From the NCBI RefSeq assembly GCF_000002995.4, contig NW_025062477.1, forward strand, positions 11,566,649 through 11,630,648: a DNA stretch of 64,000 bases. Direction: 5' to 3'. This DNA is from Brugia malayi. Taxonomy: Eukaryota > Nematoda > Chromadorea > Rhabditida > Onchocercidae. The notes below the pieces were generated by a model that searched no databases, had not been told where the DNA came from, and was given only the letters and a program-made list of their open reading frames with translations. This document shows positions 23,742 through 41,300 of the stretch, piece after piece. The translations under genes and the position numbers were made by a program. Position 1 is the first letter of the stretch; the number at the start of each line of letters is the position of its first letter.

Positions 23742-26700
23742 ATGGCTATGGAAGTTGAAGTATTACAAAATGTAACTTTCTTATTATAAATTCTTTTTGT
23801 TAGTTTTCTGGTCAGAATTCAATATGTAAAGGATTTTTTTCTGGAAATTCACTTTTTCTAGAAATGTTAGAAAAAAATGTGTTGGCATAAAAAATTATAG
23901 ATTTTCTTGCTTAAATATTGATTTATGAATTTATCTTCCAAATAAGTTGTATCTTTTCCAAGAAAATCTTTTTTTACTAGTAGTTTTGGAGAAAATTATA
24001 CATTAAGAAGAAGCAGTTTACTCACGCAAGTCCAACAAACGGAAAACGGAATGCTCCAGTTTCAGTGAATGTTCATTATGAACCGAAAAGGATTTGAAAA
24101 GATCATACATTAAAATACTTTTGTTATTGTATGTGCACTGATCTTTATCAGTGTCCATTCCATTGTTTCATGAAGTAATCTTCCACCAAATTTGTCTTGA
24201 ACTGTTCTTTGCATTATCGCGCTGTTTACTTCAAATGACTTTGGAAAGTATATATGTGACAAAGACCTGAGGAAGAGGCTATAAAATTTGAAGACTGATG
24301 GGTCGAATTCTCTAAGTTCTGAAACAAAAAGAAGAAAGACAAAATTTGACTTTTGGATAAGTTTTAACCACTGTTCCAGTTCAGGAATCATTATGCTGTG
24401 AAGAAAATACGATTTTAGAATTTTTACATTTTTAAGGAGTATAAATTCTGCAGGATTTTGATGATGCACCATTGGATGATGTTGTTGAAGTGAAAAGTTT
24501 GAGTCCTGACCCGGCAATGAGACGTAGGAGACCTCGATATAAAGTAATATGTGCGGGAGAACGACCTAAAGAAGTCAATGAACGTTTGCTGCAACTTTAT
24601 CCATTTGTGGACCAAAAGGTGCATAACTGTGCTCTATATAAAGTTTTCATGATAATATAAAACTTACAATATTATGATCTCGAGATCTCAAAATTTCACA
24701 GAAATTTTTTCGTTGTTTCAGAGTTCGATATTTTTGCATATGTACTGCCCAGACATCTGCATATAAATGCATGCATTATATGATATGTCTAATAAATTTA
24801 ATGTCCAACTGTGATTTATTCTAAATCTCTTAGAAGGTGGAGCTTAAAAATAGCTTGGAATGTGTCTTATAAATATTTAAAGTATGTAGCAGAATCATCT
24901 GGATGCAGATTACTTGTAAATAATAGTACTTGAAAAATAATGTTATTTTTAGAATTTTTCGAAATTCTCAGGAAAGATAGATAATTAATGCTAATGCTAC
25001 TCATTTTACAAGGCTTCATTTTATATATATTTTAATGTTTTCATAATTTCAGAAAACACCACTTCCGACACATTGGAGTCATCAGGATAAGGCTGCATCA
25101 TTGGTTGTCACAAATGATTATCGTAATGTTGCATATGCTGGTGAGTATTATTGGCATAAATTTAGAATTTTCATTTTTTTTTTTTTCATTTATCAGTCTT
25201 CACATTCGTGTTTTCCGATACAGATAGTGGGGATCCCAATCAAGAATTGAATGCAAAAGATGCTGCAGCAGTGCGTGCGGATCATCCGATCCCTATAACA
25301 TGTGGTGTGTACTACTTCGAGGTAACAATAGTATGTAGTGGAGCTGAATGTTGTATGGGTGTTGGATTATGTGAGCGAAATGTTGATTTGAATAGATTGC
25401 CAGGTTTGCTTTCTATACATATATATGCATTGTTAGGTCATTAAAAAAAAACATTCTTTTAACTGTCACCGTAAAGACTCAAATATTCTCGCTCAAAACT
25501 TTTGCAACAAATATGTGTTATATGGTCATTTAATATTTCGTATTTGATTATCATTTATGCTACAAAACTCATAAATTACGTTCAAAGATTGACTTTGACT
25601 TTGTCTTTTGTTCTATATTAGCCTTTGTGGGAAAGTTCTTATGATGTCTATGAAGTATTTGTGAGATTAATTAATGCGGTTATAATGTAAGAGAGCAATA
25701 AAGGAAGATAAAGCATATCTGGATTTGTTAATAATTATTAAATTTAGGTTGGGATAGAGCATCATACGGTTATCACGGTGATGATGGCAATTTCTTTTGC
25801 TCATCAGGCACTGGACATGCTTATGGACCTACATTTAAGATGAATGATGTCATTGGTTGTGGAGTAGACTTTGTTAGAAAATCGATATTTTTCACCAAAA
25901 ATGGGCGACACTTGGGTTAGTTCTTATCTAATTTATTCATTACTAAATTTTTTTTCTCTTTAAAATTAAATTAAATAATTATTTTTTGATTTATTATAAG
26001 ATGTGTACTTAGTGACTGTGCACATATAATAAAATTTAAATGATCTCCTTATTTCATAAACTTTAATTACAGTGACGTCATTTGTAATAGCTCAATTTTT
26101 GCAATTGTTGCTTAGGCGTTTCTTTATATTTTGAAGTGTGGAAGTGTTATGTGGTGGCAATTATCGATTGCACAAACTACTCAAAGAAAAAGAAGATTGT
26201 GAACAAAGAATAGATGCCATATGAAAATAGTTATCGATTCGTTTATTTTATATGGATAATTGCAGTGTTTCAGTTGTTTGTAAAGTCTTTTAGACTGTTC
26301 ATTCTTGTTATTTGCTACTACAGGTATTGCTATAATGGAAGTTGAAAATGTTGTTGATTTATATCCAATGATTGGCCTTCAAAAACATGGTGCAATTGCG
26401 GATTCAAACTTTGGACAGTATCCTTTCAAATACGACATCGAGCAAGAATTCAAGGTCATCATTATATTCCTCTATATTTCATTGTTTCATTTCATTCGAT
26501 AGTAATAAAATGGTCAGTCAAAATAAAAGTTGTAAAGAAATGTAGTACAATATGTGCAACTATTATGGCGAAATGTGTATTAAGTTAATTTGGGGAGACT
26601 TATAGTGGCAGTCATTTAACCAAATGATTCATTGATTAGATTATTGAGAAATCGATTAATTAAATTCATTTGAAAAAAAAAAAAAATGCTCCTTGCATGA

Positions 26701-29700
26701 GTGTAGAAAATGGATAATGTAGAAGAATTCATTTTTTAAATTTGCTGAAACCACTAAGAATAAATTAGTAAGATTAATTGATTACTGTGATGAATATTTC
26801 TTGGGGTGATAATATTCCTTTTATTATTATTCTTACATTTGCACTGTTATCAAGAACTATAATGCGCCTGAATATTTGAATAGGTTTTACAAAACGATAA
26901 TAGTTTTTCAGGTTTCACTGTTATTAATAATTAATTCTTGGGATATAATTTAGAATGGTAAATCTCGCATAATTTATTTCATTTATTATCTTTCTTTTTT
27001 CCTTTTTCTTTTAAATTATCCAGTTTGGCAGGTATTTTTCTATCAGCAAAGTTATCTGTAAAGAAGGGAAGCATAAAACTATTTCTTGAAGTTTTTCAGG
27101 ATGCACGCAATTATACGTATGAACAAATATGCCAAGTTGTTCTGCCACAAGCAAAAACGGGTTGGATGGATCGGTAAGGATGTGTAATAAATTTTGCTGC
27201 TTTTAGCGGTGAGAGGACGAATGATAAACTCTGCTTTTTTTTTGTATTTTTTAGCGCAATATCTTCGTGGTTGTTACATGAAGGATATGGAAGAGCGTTA
27301 GCTGCTTTTAAGAAGCATGCTGATCAAAATTTAGATGAAACTGGTGATGTACAAATGGAAAAAGGAGAAGAGGAATCAAGTGATATGTTAGAAACACGTC
27401 GAGGTTGTGATGCTTCAGTTTTGATTGTCCAATATATTTGATGCTTCAGTTTTGATTGTCCAATATATTTCTTAGCTTTTTTCTAATTCGGAATTCAATA
27501 TTAGATTCTCCCCAAATTGAAATCAAAATCTTGGAGTAGTATCAATGATTCCGTATAATCAAATTGTAAAGTCCTTCGGAGTTCAGTATTCGATTGCGGA
27601 TGTTATCGATTTGAAAGAGTTTTTTATTTTTGTTTGTCAGCAAACATGGCAGCTGTTTGACACAAAGCTGTTCTGTTGAAGATGTTGTTGTGCATAATTC
27701 ATTATCAGTAACATTTGTATTGACAGAGTTTTGCTAAACACAATGGGGAGAATGTAATTAAGAAATTGAACGGTTGGATTAGTTTCAAATATTATATAAA
27801 GATAAATCAATTGTAATTGCTTTTTATCTATTTGTAAGAATTTTACAGATATATACCACAGTGAATGATACACTTATTAGGATTTATGTTTGTAAGCTAG
27901 ATGATAGATAATTTTTTGTATGCACATTTATATTTCATTTAATTTCATTGAATTTTTTTTTAGTGCGCCAATTTGCAGAATTAAAACAGTTGATTTTGGA
28001 CGGTGAAGTTGGTAAAGCAATCGATCGTGCACGAGCTTTATGCCCGGATTTACTGGAGCAAAATAAAGAATTAGCATTATTATTGAATTGTCAGTATTAC
28101 GTGGAGATTTATGCCAAAGCAAACAATGTAAGAGTGTAACTTCTTTTCTCGATATTTCTGATTATATGGTTATCAGTAAATTACACTTTGTCATTATCAA
28201 AAAAGATTTATATATTTACGATTACACTTTTAAAGAACAGTTGCTTAGGAAAACAAAGGTTACATAGTCAAAATCATTAGTCATTCTCATAAAAGCAAAT
28301 TTCTGATTGCTTCATTAATAGAAAATAGAGTGTACCGAATAACGAGATAGTTTTTGTGGTAATAAAAATTTGAAAAGTTATTAAAATAAAACTTTCCATA
28401 GCTACATTACATAAAACTTAGTGTTGATTTCAGATCATAATTTCTTCTGTGTCTTCGCGTGGTTCAGCTAGTAGTTTATCTCCAAAAGAAGAAACTCGTC
28501 CAACACAAAGTAGTCTTTCAGCAATCTCAGGTTAACATGGATGCATTTTTAGTATATTCATTACAAGTAAAAATCAAGATTTCATGATTTTAAAGAGGCT
28601 AGGATTAGGGGAAGACAATAGTTTTAAGAAAGGCTAACTTTTTTATCTATCCACTATCAAAATGAATTGATATAGTATTGAAATGCTATGCATCATTTTC
28701 ACAATTAGTTATTAGTTTGAGGATTTTGCTTTTTTTCTTCTTGCGTGTGTGACAATAACTCAAGAATTGTCAGGTGGAAAGTAGGAATGAATAGCAAAAG
28801 CATTTTCTAGGTGTTATTTTGCATATTTTGTTGACTATAATGTAGAGAAAAAATTTTATAATGAAAAATGAAAATTTATGTAAAATGATTATAATAATTT
28901 TCAGGAGGCGATTCATATGCTCAAGTGTATAGTAGAAAAGGACATCCATTTACAATTACTGCCAGTAATGAAAATCTGGGCACGTTTAATCCGTTCAAAA
29001 GACGTAACGATGAATGGGGTTTGTTTTTAGTATTATTTCATTCTTCATTTTATAATCATGCTTATTCTAGCACATATACATATATAGAAATGATTTATCA
29101 TAGAACTGTGACTTCATGCAAAGTTAGTTAATGATGTGTGTTAAAGGAAAACAGATTAACTAAAGGTGTGTTTTTAAACTTTTTAAATATGAGATCATTT
29201 TTTTAGAACCTTTCGTATGTGTTACTCGTCGATCACGTACGGGTAATGAAGGAGTACAAACAGATTCAAACCGATTTACTCGTGTACAAGCAAGTAGCAG
29301 TGTTATTCGGTAAGATGTTATCCAACTTGTTTTTAACCATCATTCAGGCTACTATTTTTTAAATCACTGTGTTGACGTCCGGTAATTAGTGTACATAAGA
29401 AATAAAAAATTCTTCAGTAATATGTCAGTTGATGAATTAATCGATGATAAACCTGCAAGTGACCTCTCTTCATCATCGAATGGAGCAGTTCATGGTTAGA
29501 TTGAAATTATGATTTTTTTCTTTGCTTTGTTTTGATTTTTTAATAAAAATTTAAGTAAGACATAAATTGTAGCATGAGATTGAATGCAAATTGTAGCTAA
29601 ATTCAAATTAATTCAGTTGATTTTGAATTAACGCGTCATTGACTGTTTGGCATACTCTTTTAAAAAATTTAAAGCATATTTTTGTTGTTGTATTTAAGAA

Positions 29701-30982
29701 AAGTTGTTTTCATAAATTTTGTGTAAAAATTTTCTTCAGCGTCGAATGGAAGTGTTGCAGCAAGTAATGGTGCCGTATCAAACGGCGTATCTCAACCGGT
29801 CACATCAGCGACCACTATCATTGATGAAGATCAAGGTTTGTCATGAACTCAAAACGAGTTTTTCCGTTACTGCGTTTTTTTTTTTTTTTTCACTGTTTTT
29901 AAATAAATTGTGTTAGTTGCAGCAAATTTAATATTTTAACTTGTTTAATTTTTTGCATTCAAAATTTGTTATGATTTATTTAGATCCAACTTGTGGTGAC
30001 ACACATCAAGATGTTATTGGCAGTGCCGAAAGAGCATTTACTTCATCTCGAGGTTGGACGGGTGGTGATCCCAAAGATATGATGGAATATGGTGAAATAG
30101 AAAGACTCCTTAAACTTGGTCGAGAAATCAATTCCTTATGTCAAGAAATAACGGATCCACCAGAAGATCTGGTTCGCCGGGTACATGTGAGTTTTTTTTT
30201 TCTCTTGAAAATAAAACCTTTATTGGAAGGTTTGACTATAATTCACTGATAGTATGTAATAATGAAATTCAAAAAATTAGAAGAATGCCACCATGTGTTG
30301 ATAATTTTAATAATATTTTTGAAATGGAAGCGGAGAAAGGCAAGGAGATAAACAAAACAGTATTTTCTGGTGACTGTGACTATCCGTCAAATTTTTTCTT
30401 TATAGGATATCCTTGCCTTGATATGTCATACAAAACCTTTGGATACATCACTTCGCTATTTGCTTGAACAAATGCAACGTGTAAAAGCAGCTAACGGATT
30501 AAATAGCGCCTTACGAGGTTATTTTAGTATTTTTTGTTTTAACTTTTGGAGATATTAATAATACATATAGATTAGTCATAAATTTCATTGATTTATGGTT
30601 CTTTTCGAAGACGATACATATTTTATTTGTGATCAGAAATTAAATGGCCAAATCAAAACTATATCCACATTATGCTTAGTCTTTCATGGTTTCATGTGAA
30701 ATGAATTTGATTCGGGAGATTTGAGATTTTTGTTTCCAGTTGTTATCTTTCTTTTGATTGATTAACTTATGTTTCCCAATTAATTACTAAATTCTAAATT
30801 ATTCCTTAAAAAGCCAAAATTTCGAATTTTTTCAAGAGCATATGGGTTTTCCGCAAGAATCGCTGCTCTCAATGCATTTTCGTACTGCGCGGAAGCTTCG
30901 TAGCGATTTATCGGCAATGCAACTTGGTGTTGCCGTGTTTGCAGATGTGGATAAATTGGTCGCCCAGCATCTGGAATTTTGA
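23742..30982 (+). CDS. RANBP9: RanBPM (RANBP9/RANBP10), CTLH ubiquitin-ligase scaffold
   Basis: Seventeen exons give about 698 residues: 23742-23771, 24454-24618, 25053-25140, 25224-25403, 25748-25915, 26324-26454, 27100-27173, 27255-27403, 27964-28127, 28434-28530, 28905-29018, 29207-29309, 29418-29494, 29740-29835, 29984-30186, 30406-30517, 30837-30982. Order of domains: SPRY (about 66-255, with [13 protein letters not shown] and [10 protein letters not shown]), LisH (about 278-305, [15 protein letters not shown]), CTLH (about 329-383), a Ser/Asn-rich linker with three SNG(A/S)V-type repeats, and a C-terminal CRA region (about 560-695). This is the full layout of RanBPM, a scaffold of the CTLH/GID E3 ubiquitin ligase. 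Length fits the human protein (about 730). RANBP9 and RANBP10 cannot be told apart here. The last acceptor is an unusual TTTCAAG. Confidence 0.95.
24110..24453 (-). other. Antisense open frame in RanBPM intron 1, status unknown
   Basis: A 135-codon minus-strand frame (24517 down to 24110) crosses the intron and overlaps exon 2 in antisense. Unlike other chance frames here it has mixed amino-acid use. On the minus strand it contains several TTTCAG/CACAG acceptor-like words. I do not recognise the protein. It may be chance, an antisense transcript, or the remains of a nested gene. Confidence 0.25.
27409..27470 (+). repeat. Perfect 31-bp tandem duplication in RanBPM intron 8
   Basis: The 31 bases beginning GATGCTTCAGTTTTGATTGT are repeated exactly, at 27409-27439 and 27440-27470, starting 6 bases after the exon 8 donor. 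The copies are identical, so the event is recent (or an assembly artefact). Confidence 0.9.
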
Positions 30983-33468
30983 TATTTGTCCTATCATCAA
31001 TTTTTTTTTCTTTTTTAATGTGAATTTTGGTATTCTTTAAGTTGACCGTCGATATATGCCGCTACAAATTTTTAGCTATTATAATTTTTGCAGTGATTAA
31101 AAAAAATTGATGGACATTATTTCGAAGATTTCAAATGATATAAGTATAGAAAATACCATTTACTTGAAATTTTAGGAAATAGATATTGACTTTTTTTTAG
31201 AAATAGACAGTTCAGATTGGACCTTAAAATTGTTTTGAATTTCCATAGCTATTAGAAGTCATATAAATGAATAGTTCTTCGAAATTTTGAAGGATCGTAT
31301 AATATTTTTCATTTGACAAAAAACGAAATCTTAAATGACATTTGTTAGATCTGAACAAGCGACATTGACACGGCGGTCATCTCTTTTCAAGTATCGGACC
31401 TCAGACGAGTATCACAATGTTTATCTATCATTTTCAGTCAAACTTGACTTTTTATTCTGTGTAGTGTTTAGTCCTTTATATCAATTTCTGTATAAACATT
31501 TTTCCGTTTCAGTTCATCTGTTTTAGGTTTGTATAATTTTTTTTTTTATCATTCCGTCTTTGCTTCTTTGTCCAACAACCAAATGTTTTATCAGTAGGAA
31601 GGTTTTTCTTTTTTTTTTTTAAATCAAAATCAACTGGGTTTTAAAATTTTACTCACTCAAACAAAATTCTCTCATAACATTTATTACAATTAGTTTTTAG
31701 TGTTAAGCTTAGCTGATAATCAAAACAAAGCATAATTAGTGAATGAATTAAACGAACTGGTGTTTGATGTGTGTGATAATTTTATATCTTTTCTCTGGGA
31801 CAGTATTCGGCGGTGTACATTTACACTATTACTATACAACATGAACACATCTTAGTGAACAATGAATAGTAAGAAATAAATTTTAATCGTTCAAAGATTT
31901 TCTTTTTATTGATTTTCAAACTTAAATTTGCTCTTAAGTATACGATATTTCTAAATTTTTTTATCTCTCTTTGATCTTTTAGCACACTTTTTTTTTTTTT
32001 TTTTTTGAAAAATTTTGATATTAGCTCTTTAATTGTATGCATCTTATCCTTCCCTTTTTTCTGGTCCTAGACTGCTATTTTTTTTTTCCAGTACTGTAAA
32101 TAAATGTTTCAATAAACATCCATTTGAACTTCCAATTATTTTTGACCGAATTTCATTTCTTTGTAAATATATTGGTGATTTTTTTTTTTTTTTTTGGATC
32201 AAAATTAACTTCAATTTTTTGATTTTTTTCCAAAAAAAAAAAAAAACTTAGATTTAAATTTCAGATATCTGTTGAAAGCTTAGCAACAAGATTATTGAAA
32301 CTCTAAATGGTACTCTCTTCTATGTAACAATTCTCGTAATGTTCATTTTTCATGCAAAATCTTAGCAATTATTTGCATTCGATGCCTTTTTTTTTATTTT
32401 CTTCATCTGTATTTCTTATTTTCTATCATTTACTGTTCACTAAACCCGGAATATACACATATAATTCATTGCCTAGGAAAATTTTAATTTCAGGAATGTT
32501 TAATGTATGTAATATACAAGGAAAGGTTTTCAGGATTTTCCGGGTTAGAAAATTTTTTTTTTTTTTTTTCTTGTTTATATTCTATCTGGTCAAATTATAA
32601 ACTACACATGTAATTCGTTTTCTCAAACGCATTTCTGTTTCTTCAATTCGTTCTTTCTTCCTTTCTTATTGGAAATTATGGTACTCATATATTTTTTTTC
32701 TTATTTCCTTAGAATTTGTATGTAATATACATGCATATATTTGAATATATTCTGCATTAGTCATGTATTTGATCGCTTTTTTCGATTTTAATTTCACATT
32801 TGATTTCAATTTTGAATACTGAAAATTTGGAGTTTTTTTTTTTCGCTATTCTATTTTTTTTTTTTTTATTTTTAAGATTTGTCTTCGCTTCATATAAAAA
32901 TAAACAAAAACGCTTTTTTTTTTTTCCACATGGATACATAAATTGTGTGAATAAAGAAAATTTTAACAAAATACTTTTTGATCATTTTATATTTCAGCTA
33001 ACAATTAGCACAAATTATGCATGTTTTAAAATTCTTATTAAATTTCAATCTTTGTCTGAAAATAATTCAGCTATTGAATATTTGGATGTTTATTTATTTA
33101 TTTAGAAAATCAATATCTTTTATTGACAAATTGATTTGGGAAGTAATGCGTCATTTATGTTGTGGTGATATTTTAGTGCACTGTTTACACAAGAATTATC
33201 GATTTTAAATCAGTGAAGAATTTTTATTAAAATGTAATAGAAATTTAAAAGCTTTACCGAACAGGATTCAGAAATAGGTAATTGTTGATATTTTAAATCT
33301 TAGCAGTATATTATTATTCATAATAACATTTCATTATTTTTATAAACTTATTACATGCAACAATACTTTCGCTAATTTACTTTTAAATTTCGTTTTTAAA
33401 GTTAAATATTGAGCAAAATATGCAGTGATGTTAGCTAGATCATAAGATTTAGTTTTATACAACAATCA
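30983..33468. other. Region between RanBPM and DUS2, no gene seen
   Basis: It contains the RanBPM 3' UTR and the DUS2 upstream region. Many T runs give Phe-rich chance frames. A less AT-rich patch at about 31340-31420 stands out but shows no recognisable protein or tRNA fold. Confidence 0.6.
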
Positions 33469-37774
<4,306 letters not shown>

Positions 37775-38340
37775 ATGAAATAAATATTCATTTATAATCA
37801 TCATTTGAAATGTGGCAATTGTTATTTTTATTAATTTTGTAAGACTTATAAAATTTAGAACATTTCACTAAGGTTATTTGATTATCATTTGTTTATTTAT
37901 TTTAAATTTTACAGGTTTAAAACAGCTGTAATTTTTGTTCATCAAATTTTTATAACACACAATTTTTATAACAATCACTGTTTCTACCAAACAGTGATTA
38001 TATATCGTAATAATTGATAACCACGGCAGATCAGTTGTAAATTAATCACTTTATCAGAAGTACTTTAATTAAAACATTCCATTTTTAAAATATGCAAGAT
38101 TTCATTATATTCCAATTATATAGAAAAACCATAACAAAAAATGAACCATAATAAAGATTAAAAAATGAATAAAGAAGTAAAATAAACCTTAAAATTTACG
38201 AATCAAAACAGCACTAAAAAAAAGATAAATAAATAAAACTGTAATTCCATTTATCACATATAAAAAAAAGAAAAAAAATTTAAGTAAAAAGTAAAAGGAA
38301 AATTCAATATGAAATATTTATTTTTTTTATTGAATGCAAT
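37775..38340. other. Convergent 3' ends of DUS2 and the aminopeptidase
   Basis: This 566-base gap separates two stops facing each other. AATAAA for DUS2 appears at 37779-37784. For the minus-strand gene, TTTATT (AATAAA in reverse) appears at 38326-38331 and 38317-38322, close to its stop. No gene is seen. Confidence 0.55.
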
Positions 38341-41300
38341 TTATTTTGGGATCAATTTTGCCACAATCGATACTGTAATTGGATGCATTGATGGAGCATT
38401 TTTCCGGAATAGCTCAATTGCACGACCAGCACTTTCTGACCATTGAAAGAGGTCTCTGCAAGAAAGGAAACTTCTAGTAAAATTGAAACTGAAAATGTGA
38501 ATGATTAAAGTTATACAAATTGAAAGAATTTGACATAAAATTTCAATTTTCACATTTTCCAAATGCTTTCATATTTTTACATGAATTAAAAGTAGTAATT
38601 TATAAAAAAAGATAGAGTTAAGAAATTTTTTCACAATTAAAACATAGGAGATTAGTTTTCGATGAAAAAATTAGCTCATTTGAAGAGAAAAAAAACGTTT
38701 AAATGTAGAAGTGTGAAAGAAATGAATTAGAAAAAAAAGCTAAATGAATTTATGAATGAAATGGATTAAAAAAAAAAAAATTAAGAAGCTAAATGAACAG
38801 AGATAACTGATATGAAAACGACAGTCGATAATTAATGATCTACATATTCGTTTTTTTTTTTTTAACAATTTGAAATTTAGAAGATTGCTTCTAATTCATA
38901 TCAAAATATGAAAGTAATTAAAGCATAAAAATTTTAATTTAAAAGTTCCATTCATATCAGATTCTATCGATTTATATAATTTTAACATTCACATTTTCAA
39001 TTTCCATTTAGTAGAATCTTTTAGAAAGTCTTTTAACAAATCCAACTTTTTTTCTTTTTCTTTCTTTTTTTGTTTTAAATTTATTACAACAGATATAACT
39101 CCACCTATAATATTTACTCAAAAATCTGAGCATAAATAATTTTTAAATAATGTGAAAAAAAGATATACCTATAAATTGGTCTTACATATTTGATTCGACC
39201 TTGTTGTGTAACGAAATCAAAAGCAACTGGTATGATATCTTTCCAGTAATTTTTTAAACATAACTCAATCCAACTTGATAAAATATCACAATTTCCAGTT
39301 TTTGATAGTTTGTTTACCTCATCTAGACGTGCTAATTTCACATGTGATAGTGATGATCCTTTTTCCTATAAATTATATGAAATGAAAGAGAAATGAAATG
39401 AAATGAATGCAAGAAAGTAAGTTTATAAATGCTTCTCCGTAAAACTTTAAACTATATCAACTCAATACTATCCACTTTCATCACCTTATTTTTCTACTTC
39501 ATTTTAATTTTTCAATTTCTCTTTTCCATTAATTTCTTGTTATTATAGACATATTTAAAAATGATAATGTTTATTTGCTTGCATTTATCTTGATGCGTTA
39601 AAATAATTTAAAGCATACAGAAAATCTATTTAAATTAATCAAAGGAAGAAATAAATATGATATTAATTAATAATTAAAATCTAACCAGTCGTAAATAACT
39701 CAATACTTTCTCTTTTTGCAAAGCAGAAAGTGAGAGATATTTCTTATTATCAATATTCATTATTTCAGAATCTGTCATATTTGCCCACTCTTCTGCCAAT
39801 GCAACAACCTCACGCATAGCTGTATCATCAAATCTGTAAATTATATATTATAAAAAATATAACTTCTGGATTTAAAAAAGAAATATAACTTCCCGAAATG
39901 AATACAAGCAGCAATGCTTTGAATTTTAACGAAATTAATGTGAATTAATTTTGGTTATAAACTGAAATTTTTAAACAACAAAAGAGTATATGCTTAGAAA
40001 TTGTACTACCTTAATCGCTTAATTCTCTTACAACTTATTTGATAGAAAGACATTTTTATTCAAATTTATAAATTAAATTATTTGACAATTTTTAAAACAA
40101 AAAATAATAAAAAAAAAAAAACACTTTGGTTTGTATGCGCAAAAACGGAAAGTTTTGAACAGAAAACTAAACTCTTGAAAAATTCCTCACTATAAACTTA
40201 ATTTAAAAAATTTCTCAAGAAATTAGATAACACAGCTTTTTTCACTTACTGAGGTTTTGTTTTAGGAATTCCTGTATCATACAACCAATTATTCCAATCG
40301 ATCTTATCAAGTATATTCTTCTTATCTGAGAAATATTCATATAAAAAAACTTTCCAATCATCAGTTACTATTGATTTTTGAGCAAATTTCTCAATATACT
40401 TCTTCAAGAATTCATTAAATGAAGTTGCACCAAGTTGCTGCTCAAGAATCATGAGAAGAGCTGATCCCTAAAAACAGAAAGATCACAAATAATCCAGAAT
40501 GTTCAAAAAATAAGGTTAAAAGAAATAAATTCAAACAATCTTGTGAACATTTTTAATTAATTTAACTCAAAACAACTTATTTAAGCAAATTCATTTCAAA
40601 TAATTTAAAACAATTGAAGCGCGCTTAATATTTCAATTCAATAAAAGAAACTTTTTCATATGGAACTGATGAAAATGCATCTTCCGGATCTTTGTTCCGT
40701 AAATCCAATACCAATTTCGTAAATGGATGATCATCAGAATATTGTTCTTTAACAGCGCCTATCAAATGTCCCTAAAATTATTTTATTTTAAAATTAATAA
40801 ATCCAATGAATGATCAATCTTACAAGCAAAAATAAAAGTTTACTTCCCAACCACATTGAGCCTCGAACTGTCGTTCTTTTTCGCCTTTAAGTTTTCCTAT
40901 AATTTTACGTTCCAAAAACGTAGTGAAACCTTCATTAAGCCTAGAAAAATAATAAATATTATTATTATATATATGTAAAACAATAATGAAACATATACAA
41001 CTATTTAGAATTACTATGATTTAAAAAATTCAATCTTTCAAGATGCTTTAGTTAAATATTCAATACAACATCAAATCAAAATTTCAGCTTAATAGAAATA
41101 AGTTATAATAGTTTCGTTAACAGAACTCTATTCATTACTATACGAACATAAATTTTTCCAAATATTTTAAGCAGAAGGGGAAAAAACACTACAACTAAAC
41201 CTTATAACAAGCTATAGTATTATTTATTTTAGATTAATTAAAAATTACTAACCTTTGATGAAAAGTAAATTTCTGTGGTCGACAAATACTTACCAAAAAT

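Noticed and set aside
32033..33208. Several Phe-rich ORFs between RanBPM and DUS2
   Set aside because: They follow T homopolymers, have no splice or start context and no recognisable family.
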